In this document: positions 1 to 7,236 of the stretch, piece after piece
How the letters are laid out: every line of letters starts with the position of its first letter
Position numbering within the stretch: position 1 is the first letter of the stretch
NCBI GenBank assembly: GCA_019115125.1
Contig: DXEG01000037.1
Span: forward strand, 1 to 64,000
DNA length: 64,000 nt
Direction: 5' to 3'
From: Candidatus Blautia faecipullorum
Lineage (GTDB): Bacteria > Bacillota > Clostridia > Lachnospirales > Lachnospiraceae
Made by a program: the position numbers and the translations under genes
The notes under the pieces: generated by a model
What the model was told of the DNA's origin: nothing
Seen by the model: only the letters and a program-made list of their open reading frames with translations
Database searches by the model: none

Positions 1-2872
1 CATCATTTTGACCTGTACGAACTCTTAGTTTATATGTATAATCACCATTATATTCAGCAGGAACAGTACCAATAGAATAATTACTTAATGTTGATTGTAC
101 TTGGGTTTGCAAATCTTGGTGAGTTGATATTACAGATGAAATAACGATTTCAGCATTTACATAGGCTAATTGTTCATCTGTTCTTCCATTTTGGTTAATA
201 TCATAGGCAACATTATCAATCGATCCATCATCTTTAATCTTGGTTGATTGAAAATAACTTGCTTCAGAGTTATCACCTTTTAAACCATATATATATAAAT
301 AATTCTTATGAGTTTTTCCAAATTCTAAATAGCTATCATAAGATATCGCATAATTGTAAGTAAACAGAATTTCTGTACGCTTTTCTGATGCTGAATCGCA
401 GATGAATAATGGACAGTCAGTTAAATCTATTTGTATCTCTATTTTTGTACGCCCAGAATTTAAATAATTTGGAGTGACGATTACTTTGGAATTATTCGTT
501 ATGATATTGTTAAATTCTTCATCGGATACTATCGTTTTATTAAGATATCTAAATTCGTTCTTCTTATTAATCGTTATTGAATTTAATATATCAGTTTGAG
601 ATGAACTTAACTCCATTCCTGATGGAAGAATATCATATAAATAAATATTTTTTATTGCGTGTGTTTCATCATATTGATCTTCATATATTTCATAATAATC
701 ATCTCCAGCAAACTTGAACCCTATATTAAAGCTTCCAGAGAATCTTTCTTCATCCATATCTTGTGTTATTTTACTAGCAGATTTTAGTCCTATGAGAGTT
801 GGCGATAATTTTGCATCATAATATGACCAATCAACTTTTGCGGAAGATCTTTGCAAATAATTGCCATATGTTTGCTTATCGTATGCAGCTAATTCTTTTG
901 ATACAAAAGAAGCATAGGAGTCTTCTGTTGGTTCATTTTGCAGAACTAAGTTTCCATCGGTATCTTTTAAATATACCTGTAAATATGAAAAATTAACTAA
1001 TGTACCTTTCTGTGGTATTGCTTTTTTATTAAATCTTATTTCTACAGATGTAATTTTACTAGAAATTAAACTTTCTTTCATATCTTTTACAATTATGTAA
1101 TAGCCAACGACTTTATCTTCAGCAGTAAATTCATATAGATTTGTAGTTCCATTAGTATGACCATATTTATCATTTACATACTCACCATTTTTGAAAGAGC
1201 TTATCAGTTCATAATCTTGATTTCCTGCTCTTCTAATCCATAGTTCACAGTCGTATTTTCCTTTTGCAATGTTTTCTCCATTTGCATTTTTCCACCAATC
1301 AGTATCATTCATAATTCTTATTAGTTGAATATAATAGTCATTGTCTGTTAATTTAGTGTAATTGGAATTTTGATCTGTTGCATATAATACATCATCTCCT
1401 ATTTTCAAAGTCATAAGAGAACCTGTCCATCTAGCAGAAGGAGCTATCGTGTATGAAGCAATATTATAATTACCAGAATCTGAAATTATATCTTGATATC
1501 TCATACTTGGATAATTCCCTGTTTTATTTATACCATAAAGGGAGCCAGAATATTCAAAAATAAAATCAGCGAGATTTATAGTTTCTGTGTCAGAAGATAA
1601 CATCTCTTCTTCAGTTTTATTACAATATTGTCCATATAAATATGCGACATTACTTATAGTCATATTATTTTGTTGGTTATTATAGATTGATTTTGGAAAA
1701 CCGACATAAGCAGTTCCTTTCATATTTCTGCCTAAAATATTAGGACCCACCCACCATGCACCATTTGAGCTAGTTGGTATTTTATAATAATTATCAGTTT
1801 TCAATATTTCATTCCCCTGTGTGTCGTATACGATACAATCATCAGGAATTGTTTCATCTACTATATAAATATTTTTTGCTTCTATATTTGGATAAACTGA
1901 ATCATCATAACATTGGTAGGAAAATTCATACTTTACCCAGATATAATTGTCTGGATTTTCACCTAAATTATCATAGCTTGATATTTTAGAAGCTTTTTTA
2001 GTTAAAGTATATTGTTTATAATTCCAAGGGTGTGTATATGTTCTGGAATAATCAAATTGAATAGTATCGCTCACCATAATATCTTTAAGTGTTGCTTTTA
2101 AAGAAATTGAATGAGTATGGGTACATTCGTCTTCATATTTTTCGATATAAGACCAATAGGAATAATTAAGATTGTTGTTCGCATGTGTATTTTCATATTC
2201 TTTTTTTGGTGTTATTGTATACTCTATTTGAATACTACCTTCAAAATTAGCCTTTTCTTCAATTATATTAGCGTTCGTAAATGTGTAAGTTTCTTGGTCA
2301 GTTGTTGGTGTATTTCCAGTAGTAAAATTCCAAGGATAATTTGTGTGTGTTGAATCATTGGCTGCCACTTGTATACTGGTAGTCCAATATGCGCTTTCAG
2401 AATTACTTTCGTCTGTTTTATAAGATAAATTAGGGATTGATAGTTCAAGTGTTCCTGGCTGGTAGGTTGTTACAGCATTTGTGTTTTTATAATTAATTTG
2501 TACTGTAATAACTCTTGAATCACCAGTACCATATCCACCATCTGAAGCATCCCAATCTATAGATGTAAGAGGAGTTTTACCATTATCTACAGTAGAATCG
2601 TAGAAGACTACACCAAGTTCCCAATTATCCGTAGATGACTCTTCTTCATCACCTAAATCTAGTGGACTTATATTTAACATATTATCGACTATTTCTGATG
2701 TCTCTGTTTCAGAAGATGATATTTCTTCACTGGTTTCTGCTACTTCTGTTGATGTTTCTGTAGAAATATCATTTCCAGATACATCTAATCCATAGACAGG
2801 AACAGAAGTTACAAGCATAAGTCCTGCAAGTAGACCTGATAAGCACTTATTTATTCTTTTCTTTATTTTCAT
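1..2872 (-). CDS. Large secreted surface protein, 3' end beyond window
   Basis: An open frame of 957 codons runs on the minus strand from ATG at 2872 to the left edge, with no stop in the window. A GAAAGGAGAG ribosome binding site sits just upstream (2881-2890). Residues 1-29 form a signal peptide: basic MKIKKRINK, then a hydrophobic stretch ending VPVYGLD. Next comes a Ser/Thr/Glu-rich linker (about residues 33-65), then long stretches rich in Asn, Tyr, Thr and Ser, as in Gram-positive adhesins built of beta-sandwich domains. I recognise no specific domain. The C-terminal anchor, which would show whether it is wall-linked, is not visible. Base composition is strongly A+T-rich, unlike the backbone to the right of 6080. 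It shares its upstream leader with the SipW-type protein at 3756-4748, so the two are probably co-regulated. Confidence 0.75.
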   Translation of the reverse strand, partial: MKIKKRINKCLSGLLAGLMLVTSVPVYGLDVSGNDISTETSTEVAETSEEISSSETETSEIVDNMLNISPLDLGDEEESSTDNWELGVVFYDSTVDNGKTPLTSIDWDASDGGYGTGDSRVITVQINYKNTNAVTTYQPGTLELSIPNLSYKTDESNSESAYWTTSIQVAANDSTHTNYPWNFTTGNTPTTDQETYTFTNANIIEEKANFEGSIQIEYTITPKKEYENTHANNNLNYSYWSYIEKYEDECTHTHSISLKATLKDIMVSDTIQFDYSRTYTHPWNYKQYTLTKKASKISSYDNLGENPDNYIWVKYEFSYQCYDDSVYPNIEAKNIYIVDETIPDDCIVYDTQGNEILKTDNYYKIPTSSNGAWWVGPNILGRNMKGTAYVGFPKSIYNNQQNNMTISNVAYLYGQYCNKTEEEMLSSDTETINLADFIFEYSGSLYGINKTGNYPSMRYQDIISDSGNYNIASYTIAPSARWTGSLMTLKIGDDVLYATDQNSNYTKLTDNDYYIQLIRIMNDTDWWKNANGENIAKGKYDCELWIRRAGNQDYELISSFKNGEYVNDKYGHTNGTTNLYEFTAEDKVVGYYIIVKDMKESLISSKITSVEIRFNKKAIPQKGTLVNFSYLQVYLKDTDGNLVLQNEPTEDSYASFVSKELAAYDKQTYGNYLQRSSAKVDWSYYDAKLSPTLIGLKSASKITQDMDEERFSGSFNIGFKFAGDDYYEIYEDQYDETHAIKNIYLYDILPSGMELSSSQTDILNSITINKKNEFRYLNKTIVSDEEFNNIITNNSKVIVTPNYLNSGRTKIEIQIDLTDCPLFICDSASEKRTEILFTYNYAISYDSYLEFGKTHKNYLYIYGLKGDNSEASYFQSTKIKDDGSIDNVAYDINQNGRTDEQLAYVNAEIVISSVISTHQDLQTQVQSTLSNYSIGTVPAEYNGDYTYKLRVRTGQND

Positions 2873-2900
2873 CTTGATTTCTCTCCTTTCAAAAATTTTC

Positions 2901-3066
2901 GGCTGCAAGAGGGCTTTATTTGTATGTATATACAAATAAAAGAGGATATCCTCTGGCAGTTTTTTAATAAACAAAAAAGTGCAGACTCATTTCCTTAGAA
3001 ACAAATCTACACTTTTATAACCTATCACTTGAAATAATTGTATAATTTTTTATCTCTTAAAATCAA
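2901..3066 (-). promoter_or_regulatory. Leader copy 1: promoter, terminator and switch-like hairpin
   Basis: Read on the minus strand: a -35 TTGATT (3061-3066), an 18-nt spacer and -10 TACAAT (3037-3042). About 15-20 nt after the expected start is a 17-bp hairpin (2977-3014, several G-U pairs, loop of about 4 nt) followed by TTTTTT, a textbook intrinsic terminator. Beyond it, at 2903-2958, CTGC-C-AGAGG can pair with the distal CCTCT-T-GCAG. The same AGAGG can instead pair with the adjacent CCTCT (palindrome AGAGGATATCCTCT). Between them lies a perfect hairpin with arms TTTATTTGTA. The ribosome binding site of the surface protein follows. Almost the same arrangement recurs at 4774-4938. What relieves termination is unknown. 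Confidence 0.7.
2971..3014 (-). terminator. Intrinsic terminator inside leader copy 1
   Basis: On the minus strand, arms AAGTGTAGATTTGTTTC and GAAATGAGTCTGCACTT pair over 17 positions, counting G-U pairs, and are followed by TTTTTTG. It lies between the promoter and the start codon of the downstream gene. It would therefore cut most transcripts to about 60 nt unless something prevents it from forming. Confidence 0.75.
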
Positions 3067-3121
3067 GGTTTTGGCTAAACTTTTTTATCTTTTTTGAAAA
3101 AAACCCTTAACTATACCTCAT

Positions 3122-3577
3122 TTATTCATTAGAGCCTTTCTCTTTGGCGGCAAGTTCTTCTTTTGCCTGTTCTATCCTTTTCTTTATATCTTCTATCTCT
3201 ATTTTTAAGCGTTCATTTTCTGCACCAAGAATTTGACACTGTACCATATAACTATCGTGGAGCTTTCTTTTTAATTCCTCAATCTGCAAAAAAGCATCTT
3301 TGGGTGTTGGTTGATAATTTCTTATAGAGTCGTATTTGATCCCTGAATATCTTTGTCTTTTCTTTGAAATCTCCTGTTTTTCTTTTAATAGCTTTTTGGC
3401 TTGTTCATTCTGATAGAGATAGCTTTTGCTTAGACCAGAAAGCTTTATTACTTCTGTTACTGTAATAGGTACATTTGCAAAGAGCATGTCATCAAGACAT
3501 GTTTTTAATGTGTTAAACTTATCTTCTGCATATTTCTTTCTTGCTTTTACGAGTGGATCTGTATTTCTTTCTGGCAT
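3122..3577 (-). CDS. Tn554 TnpC-like (DUF6262-like) transposition protein
   Basis: 151 residues, starting at ATG 3577 behind an AGGAGAG site. The N-terminal half carries a helix-turn-helix-like segment (about residues 36-58, ITVTEVIKLSGLSKSYLYQN). The C-terminal half, from about residue 95, is a charged coiled coil. This arrangement (N-terminal ARKKYAEDKF-like helix, short HTH, C-terminal coiled coil, about 125-150 aa) is what I know from TnpC of Tn554-family elements, usually next to two tyrosine recombinases, tnpA and tnpB. Neither recombinase is in the window; they may lie left of the edge or be lost. The gene sits between leader copy 1 and a short direct repeat at 3666-3702. That repeat directly follows the leader in copy 2, so the gene looks inserted into a duplicated intergenic region. 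The family call is from memory of the family pattern. Confidence 0.6.
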   Translation of the reverse strand: MPERNTDPLVKARKKYAEDKFNTLKTCLDDMLFANVPITVTEVIKLSGLSKSYLYQNEQAKKLLKEKQEISKKRQRYSGIKYDSIRNYQPTPKDAFLQIEELKRKLHDSYMVQCQILGAENERLKIEIEDIKKRIEQAKEELAAKEKGSNE

Positions 3578-3665
3578 GAAGTAATCTCTCCTATAGATAT
3601 TTTTTTCTATTCTACAATAAGGAGTAGAGTTAAGGAAGAGATATTTTTTAGGGCTGGGAAGAAAG

Positions 3666-3702
3666 TTAGGAGCTATTTTCTATAGGAGAAGTTTGAATCA
3701 AT
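3666..3702. repeat. Short direct repeat, copy 1 (partner at 4984-5020)
   Basis: About 37 bp, core CTATTTTCTATAGGAGAAGT, closely matching 4984-5020 in the same orientation. Copy 2 lies just upstream of the gene at 5061 and could be part of its promoter or leader. Copy 1 has no plus-strand gene after it, only the terminator of the 3756-4748 gene. Together with the duplicated leaders it marks a duplicated intergenic unit. The rest of 3578-3719 shows nothing else I can name. Confidence 0.6.
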
Positions 3703-3719
3703 ACGGCTGGCAAAGATAA

Positions 3720-3755
3720 AAAGCTACTGACAAATTGTAGTCAGTAGCTCTTTTA
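3720..3755 (-). terminator. Terminator after SipW-type signal peptide gene
   Basis: Perfect 10-bp arms AGCTACTGAC / GTCAGTAGCT with an 8-nt loop, followed on the minus strand by TTTTTATC. It begins immediately after the stop codon of the 3756-4748 gene. Confidence 0.8.
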
Positions 3756-4748
3756 TTAACCTAGTAAAATAATCTGTTCTTCAAATAAGTCTTCCCAAGT
3801 AGAATCTTTAGTATTTCTATATTGCATACCTTGGATTTTAACTGTGATTGTTAAACTTGCTCCTTCGAGCTTATCGTTTTCATCGTCTCCTTCGTATTCA
3901 GACAATCCTAAATCAAGTTTAAAAGTTCCTTTTGTTGGGCAATCTTTAGTAGTTATATCCCAATCATCTTCTTCATTATTCCAAGTTTCATCAACATATT
4001 TTTCAACTTCTCTATTTTCTGCATCTTCTGCACCACTTAGAAGAAAACCACTCTTTATAATTTCTGGAAGAGGTTGGCTTGTTGGCTCTGTATCACTGTC
4101 ATCATAGCTATATCTTACCATCTCTGGGTCGATTGCGTAAATCATTTTATTTTCATCATCAGGTGCTTCACATTCATAAAGATAATCTAACCAATCCCAA
4201 TAATTTTCATGTATAGAACTTATTCCAGATATAGTATTGTGTGAGTCAAAATATACATGAACTCTGGATAAATCTTCTTTTGTTAATACTGTTTTATCTG
4301 CCGCTGTTCCTTCGATTTCTACAAGAACTCTAGTAAGAATTGATTTTGAACCTGTGTTTTCTACTGTAACATTAATTTCGTGATCTGTTCCAGGGCGAGA
4401 GGCTTCTTCACCATATCCAGTGTAGATATGTTCATTATCTCCAGGGTTTAAATTATCAGGTGCTTCTTCAAAGAGTTCTTTTATAGCTTCTCTTTGTTCT
4501 TCCACTGTCATTCCATCATCCAAATCTAAAGAATTTGGCTCATTTGCAAAGTATAGATATTGTGCTAAAACGTCTCTTTTAAGTTGGGTATGTGTCATTG
4601 ATATTTCTCCATCAACTGATACAGTACCTACTTTGCTATCTTTCTCCATTGAAATTTCATCACTAAAGAAGGCTAATGCGCCTAATCCAAGAGCGCCTAA
4701 TCCAAGAGCTGAAGCTCCTGCTACCTTTAATTTTGTTTTATTTTTCAT
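3756..4748 (-). CDS. Secreted protein with SipW-type signal peptide (TasA/CalY-like)
   Basis: 330 residues. The ATG at 4748 is chosen because AAAGGAG lies at the right distance; an in-frame ATG at 4766 overlaps that site and is unlikely. The N-terminus (KNKTKLKVAGASALGLGALG, then LGALAFFSDEIS) has the long hydrophobic run ending in an aromatic-rich A-F-F-S-D motif. That motif is typical of signal peptides cut by the SipW-class signal peptidase, as in TasA and camelysin, which build matrix fibres or surface layers. The rest is acidic (many D/E), with a beta-rich middle section that includes DHEINVTVENTGS. No sipW gene is visible in the window. It shares a leader with the surface protein at 1-2872, which suggests joint production of two surface components. 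The exact role is unknown. Confidence 0.65.
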   Translation of the reverse strand: MKNKTKLKVAGASALGLGALGLGALAFFSDEISMEKDSKVGTVSVDGEISMTHTQLKRDVLAQYLYFANEPNSLDLDDGMTVEEQREAIKELFEEAPDNLNPGDNEHIYTGYGEEASRPGTDHEINVTVENTGSKSILTRVLVEIEGTAADKTVLTKEDLSRVHVYFDSHNTISGISSIHENYWDWLDYLYECEAPDDENKMIYAIDPEMVRYSYDDSDTEPTSQPLPEIIKSGFLLSGAEDAENREVEKYVDETWNNEEDDWDITTKDCPTKGTFKLDLGLSEYEGDDENDKLEGASLTITVKIQGMQYRNTKDSTWEDLFEEQIILLG

Positions 4749-4773
4749 TTGTTCTTCTCCTTTCATTTTTTAG

Positions 4774-4938
4774 GGCTGCTAGAGGGTTTTATTTGTATGT
4801 ATATACAAATAAAAGAGGATATCCTCTGGCAGTTTTTGATTAAATAAAAAAGTGCAGACTCATTCCCTAAGAAACAAATCTACACTTTTATAACTATCAC
4901 TTGAAATAATTATATAATTATCGTTTTCTTGAAATCAA
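4774..4938 (-). promoter_or_regulatory. Leader copy 2: promoter, terminator and switch-like hairpin
   Basis: Minus strand: -35 TTGATT (4933-4938), 18-nt spacer, -10 TATAAT (4909-4914). Then the same terminator hairpin as copy 1 (4850-4887, followed by TTTTTT). Then the second structure at 4776-4832, in which AGAGG may pair with either of two CCTCT segments around the TTTATTTGTA hairpin. The hairpin elements are almost unchanged between the copies, while the spacer and linkers differ. That pattern suggests selection on the RNA structure. It drives the SipW-type protein gene. Confidence 0.7.
4844..4887 (-). terminator. Intrinsic terminator inside leader copy 2
   Basis: Minus strand: AAGTGTAGATTTG... 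pairs with ...GAGTCTGCACTT, then TTTTTTATT. It lies in the 5' leader of the 3756-4748 gene and is equivalent to 2971-3014. Confidence 0.75.
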
Positions 4939-4983
4939 GATTTTGACCAGCCTTTTTTTAATTTTTTTGCTTGACTGAAAAGA

Positions 4984-5020
4984 TTTAGGAACTATTCTCT
5001 ATAGGGGAAGTTTGGTATAA
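4984..5020. repeat. Short direct repeat, copy 2 (partner at 3666-3702)
   Basis: About 37 bp related to 3666-3702, core CTATTCTCTATAGGGGAAGT. It ends 40 bp before the start of the plus-strand gene at 5061, and a TATAAT at 5016-5021 could serve as its -10. This copy lies close to the promoter of leader copy 2, so the intergenic space holds divergent signals. Confidence 0.55.
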
Positions 5021-5060
5021 TTGGCTTAATAAGTAATGATACTTGCAGGAGGATGAACAT

Positions 5061-5873
5061 ATGGAAGATAAACGAGAAGATGTACCTGTAGAAGAAATTA
5101 TGAAAGTCACTTTCAAGAATAAAGAGCAGAGAGATAAGCTTAAAAGCGGAGAAATACATTCTGATAAGGGTTTAAGAAGAGATAATGGTAGAACAGTGAC
5201 ACAGCCAGACATGGAATTTCTTGATGAAGGGCTAATAAAAGCCTTAGAAGAATTGCAGGAATCGCAAGGAAAAGAAGCCTATCAGGAAGAGCAATATGAT
5301 TTAATTGATGACATTAAGGAGTATACAAAGTCTGTCATAAAAAGAAAAATAGCTATTGAAATAGATGAACTATTAAATAACCCTGAAAAAAGAGAAATCT
5401 TCTTAGGAAGAATTAATAGTCTGTGGCATAGAAGAATTGTTCCTGCTGGCAATAAACTTTCTGAAAAGGCTAAATTTGCAAAGGATGTAGCTCATGCTGT
5501 TGTCACAAACGAACAGCCTAAAGCATTAAGGCTTTTAGAAGAAAGCAAAAGTACAGAAATAAAAGAGGTATCTGGTGAATCTTCTGAAGAACAATTTGTT
5601 GAAATAACAGAGGAACAAAGGAACAGACTGATTCTTGCAATGAGGATTTTAGCAGATGTATATAATCAAACAGAAATAATAAAGAGAGATGAAAGTGGAG
5701 TAGAATATCAATTAGAAAAATCTGAAAAGGATAAGTTCTTGATAGAAAAGACTGGAATGTTTCTTCAAACCTTAATGGGGAAGGATTTTAAACTTACCTC
5801 TGATGAAGAAAAGGTTTTATTGGAATATTTGCAAAGTGATATGGAAAAGGAACCTCTGCTAATTCAGAGTTAA
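5061..5873 (+). CDS. Unknown acidic, helical protein of the accessory element
   Basis: 270 residues. ATG at 5061 is preceded by AGGAGG (5048-5053); a TTG at 5043 in frame lies before that site and is not a start. The protein is very rich in Glu and Lys, has no signal peptide or membrane segment and is probably mostly helical. A central basic stretch (KRKIAIEIDE... then LWHRRIVPAGNKLSEKAKFAKD) might contact nucleic acid or protein, but that is only a guess. I do not recognise the family. It is transcribed away from the SipW-type gene, ends in a strong terminator, and is the last gene before the element's right edge. Confidence 0.75.
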   Translation: MEDKREDVPVEEIMKVTFKNKEQRDKLKSGEIHSDKGLRRDNGRTVTQPDMEFLDEGLIKALEELQESQGKEAYQEEQYDLIDDIKEYTKSVIKRKIAIEIDELLNNPEKREIFLGRINSLWHRRIVPAGNKLSEKAKFAKDVAHAVVTNEQPKALRLLEESKSTEIKEVSGESSEEQFVEITEEQRNRLILAMRILADVYNQTEIIKRDESGVEYQLEKSEKDKFLIEKTGMFLQTLMGKDFKLTSDEEKVLLEYLQSDMEKEPLLIQS

Positions 5874-5893
5874 ATTCATATAGGCAATTATAG

Positions 5894-5939
5894 AGTGTAG
5901 GCTTACGGCTATGTGCTGTAGGTCTACACTTCTTTTTTT
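5894..5939 (+). terminator. Terminator after the 5061-5873 gene
   Basis: A 16-bp hairpin (AGTGTAGGCTTACGGC / GCTGTAGGTCTACACT, with G-U pairs) with loop TATGT, followed by TCTTTTTTT. The outer arms (AGTGTAG) resemble those of the leader terminators in the same element. Confidence 0.85.
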
Positions 5940-5999
5940 AGGAGTTAGGGAGAAATATAGGAAAGTGCCTAAAACCCTTTATTTATCTATGTTCTTACA

Positions 6000-6060
6000 G
6001 GGTACACAGGGTACACATTCCCCTATAAACCGATACTTTCTTTATAGGGTACACAGGGTA
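6000..6060. repeat. Direct repeats GGGTACACAGGGTA at element right end
   Basis: GGGTACACAGGGTA occurs at 6000-6013 and 6047-6060, each itself built from a repeated GGGTACA-like unit. The repeats lie within about 30 bp of the point where A+T-rich DNA gives way to cpaF coding sequence. They are candidates for recombinase binding sites at the end of an integrative element. The stretch 5940-6080 otherwise contains no gene. Confidence 0.55.
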
Positions 6061-6080
6061 TCAGGAGGATTTTTTACTCC

Positions 6081-6467
6081 GTATATATCGTGGGCGAAGT
6101 CCGCGGAGAAGAGGCGGTAGATATGCTTCAGGCGCTGAATACAGGACACGAGGGAAGCATGAGTACAGCCCACGCGAACTCCGCGAGGGACATGCTCAGC
6201 CGTCTGGAGACGATGACGCTGATGGGCGTGGATCTCCCGCTGGAAGCCATACGGCGTCAGATCGCTTCCGGGGTGGATATTCTGGTCCATCTGGGCAGGC
6301 TGAGAGATAAGTCCAGAAAAGTGCTGGAGATCGCAGAGGTCTGCGGATTCGAAAACAGCGAGATCATTACCCGGAATCTTTATCAATGGCAGGAGGGGAA
6401 AGGTCTGGTACAGACGGCAGGGCTCTGCCGCAAAGAGAAGCTGGAAAGAGCAGGAGTGGAATTATGA
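6081..6467 (+). pseudogene. cpaF: 3' fragment of cpaF/tadA pilus ATPase, cut by insertion
   Basis: The frame from about 6081 encodes only the last ~128 residues of a CpaF/TadA secretion ATPase. It starts inside the Walker B region (YIVGEVRGEEAVDML, normally ...DRIIVGEVRG) and continues through GHEGSMSTAHANS (His box), IRRQIASGVDILVHLGRL and the C-terminal end. A full CpaF is about 400-450 residues, so the nucleotide-binding half with Walker A is missing. The lost part is replaced by A+T-rich DNA of the accessory region. The other half of cpaF presumably lies left of the window. The GTG at 6090 has no well-placed ribosome binding site (CAGGAGG at 6062-6068 is about 21 nt away), so I treat this as non-functional unless the element excises. 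Confidence 0.8.
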
Positions 6468-7207
6468 AACAGAATTACGAGGAATATCACTGCAGCAAAA
6501 GAGAAATTGTAAAGTACATTCTGCAAAGCACTATGCTCTGCGGAGCGGCCGACTATCTGTTTTATCAGAGCTGGTGGGTGATGGCAGGTGCTGTTCCCGC
6601 GGCGGCGCTGTATCTGCGCTGGAAAAAAAGAGAATCCATAAAGGAGCGGAAGAAAATCCTGAATTATCAGTTCAGGGACGCGCTGAACGCGTTGAGCGCG
6701 GCGGTACAGGCCGGCTATTCTGTGGAAAATGCCGTGGCCGCCTGCGCGCGGGATCTGGAGCAGCTTTATCCTGAGGACTCGGATATCGTCCGGGAATTCC
6801 GGTATATCGAAAGCCAGCAGAAGGTAAGCGTTTCTGTGGAGGAGCTGTTTCTCAGCCTGGGAGAGAGATCGCGGATTGAGGATATTGAGAATTTTGCGGC
6901 GGTATTTGCAACGGCGAAGCGCTCCGGGGGCGACATGAACAAAGTGATCCAGACCTCAGCCAGAATGCTTGGGGACAAGATCGACGTCAAAAAGGAGATT
7001 GAGGCCACGCTGGCGGCGAAGAAAGCGGAACAGATGATCATGAGTATGATGCCGGCGGGGATTATCCTGTATCTGCAGCTCACATCTCCTGGATTTCTGC
7101 AGATACTGTATGGGAATCTGTTCGGCGTCTGCGCCATGACGGCGTGTCTGGGGATTTATGGGATTTCCTGCTGGATGGGACGGAAAATTGTAGACATTGA
7201 GGTATAA
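6464..7207 (+). CDS. tadB: Tad pilus inner-membrane platform protein TadB
   Basis: 247 residues. The ATG at 6464 overlaps the cpaF stop by four bases (ATGA) and follows AGCAGGAG. Type II secretion F-domain protein: N-terminal membrane segments around residues 20-50, a cytoplasmic helical F domain (QFRDALNALSAAVQAGYSVE ... FAAVFATAKRSGGDMNKVI) and C-terminal membrane helices (MMPAGIILYLQL; LFGVCAMTACLG). With TadC it forms the platform in the membrane on which the CpaF motor works. Tight coupling with cpaF means the insertion upstream should also affect its expression, unless a promoter at the element end reads through. Confidence 0.85.
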   Translation: MKQNYEEYHCSKREIVKYILQSTMLCGAADYLFYQSWWVMAGAVPAAALYLRWKKRESIKERKKILNYQFRDALNALSAAVQAGYSVENAVAACARDLEQLYPEDSDIVREFRYIESQQKVSVSVEELFLSLGERSRIEDIENFAAVFATAKRSGGDMNKVIQTSARMLGDKIDVKKEIEATLAAKKAEQMIMSMMPAGIILYLQLTSPGFLQILYGNLFGVCAMTACLGIYGISCWMGRKIVDIEV

Positions 7208-7236
7208 GCAAAAAAGTAATTCTGAAGAGGAAAGCT

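Noticed and set aside
799..2448. Several short frames on both strands within the large surface protein gene
   Set aside because: None has a ribosome binding site; the continuous minus-strand frame with a signal peptide explains the whole region.
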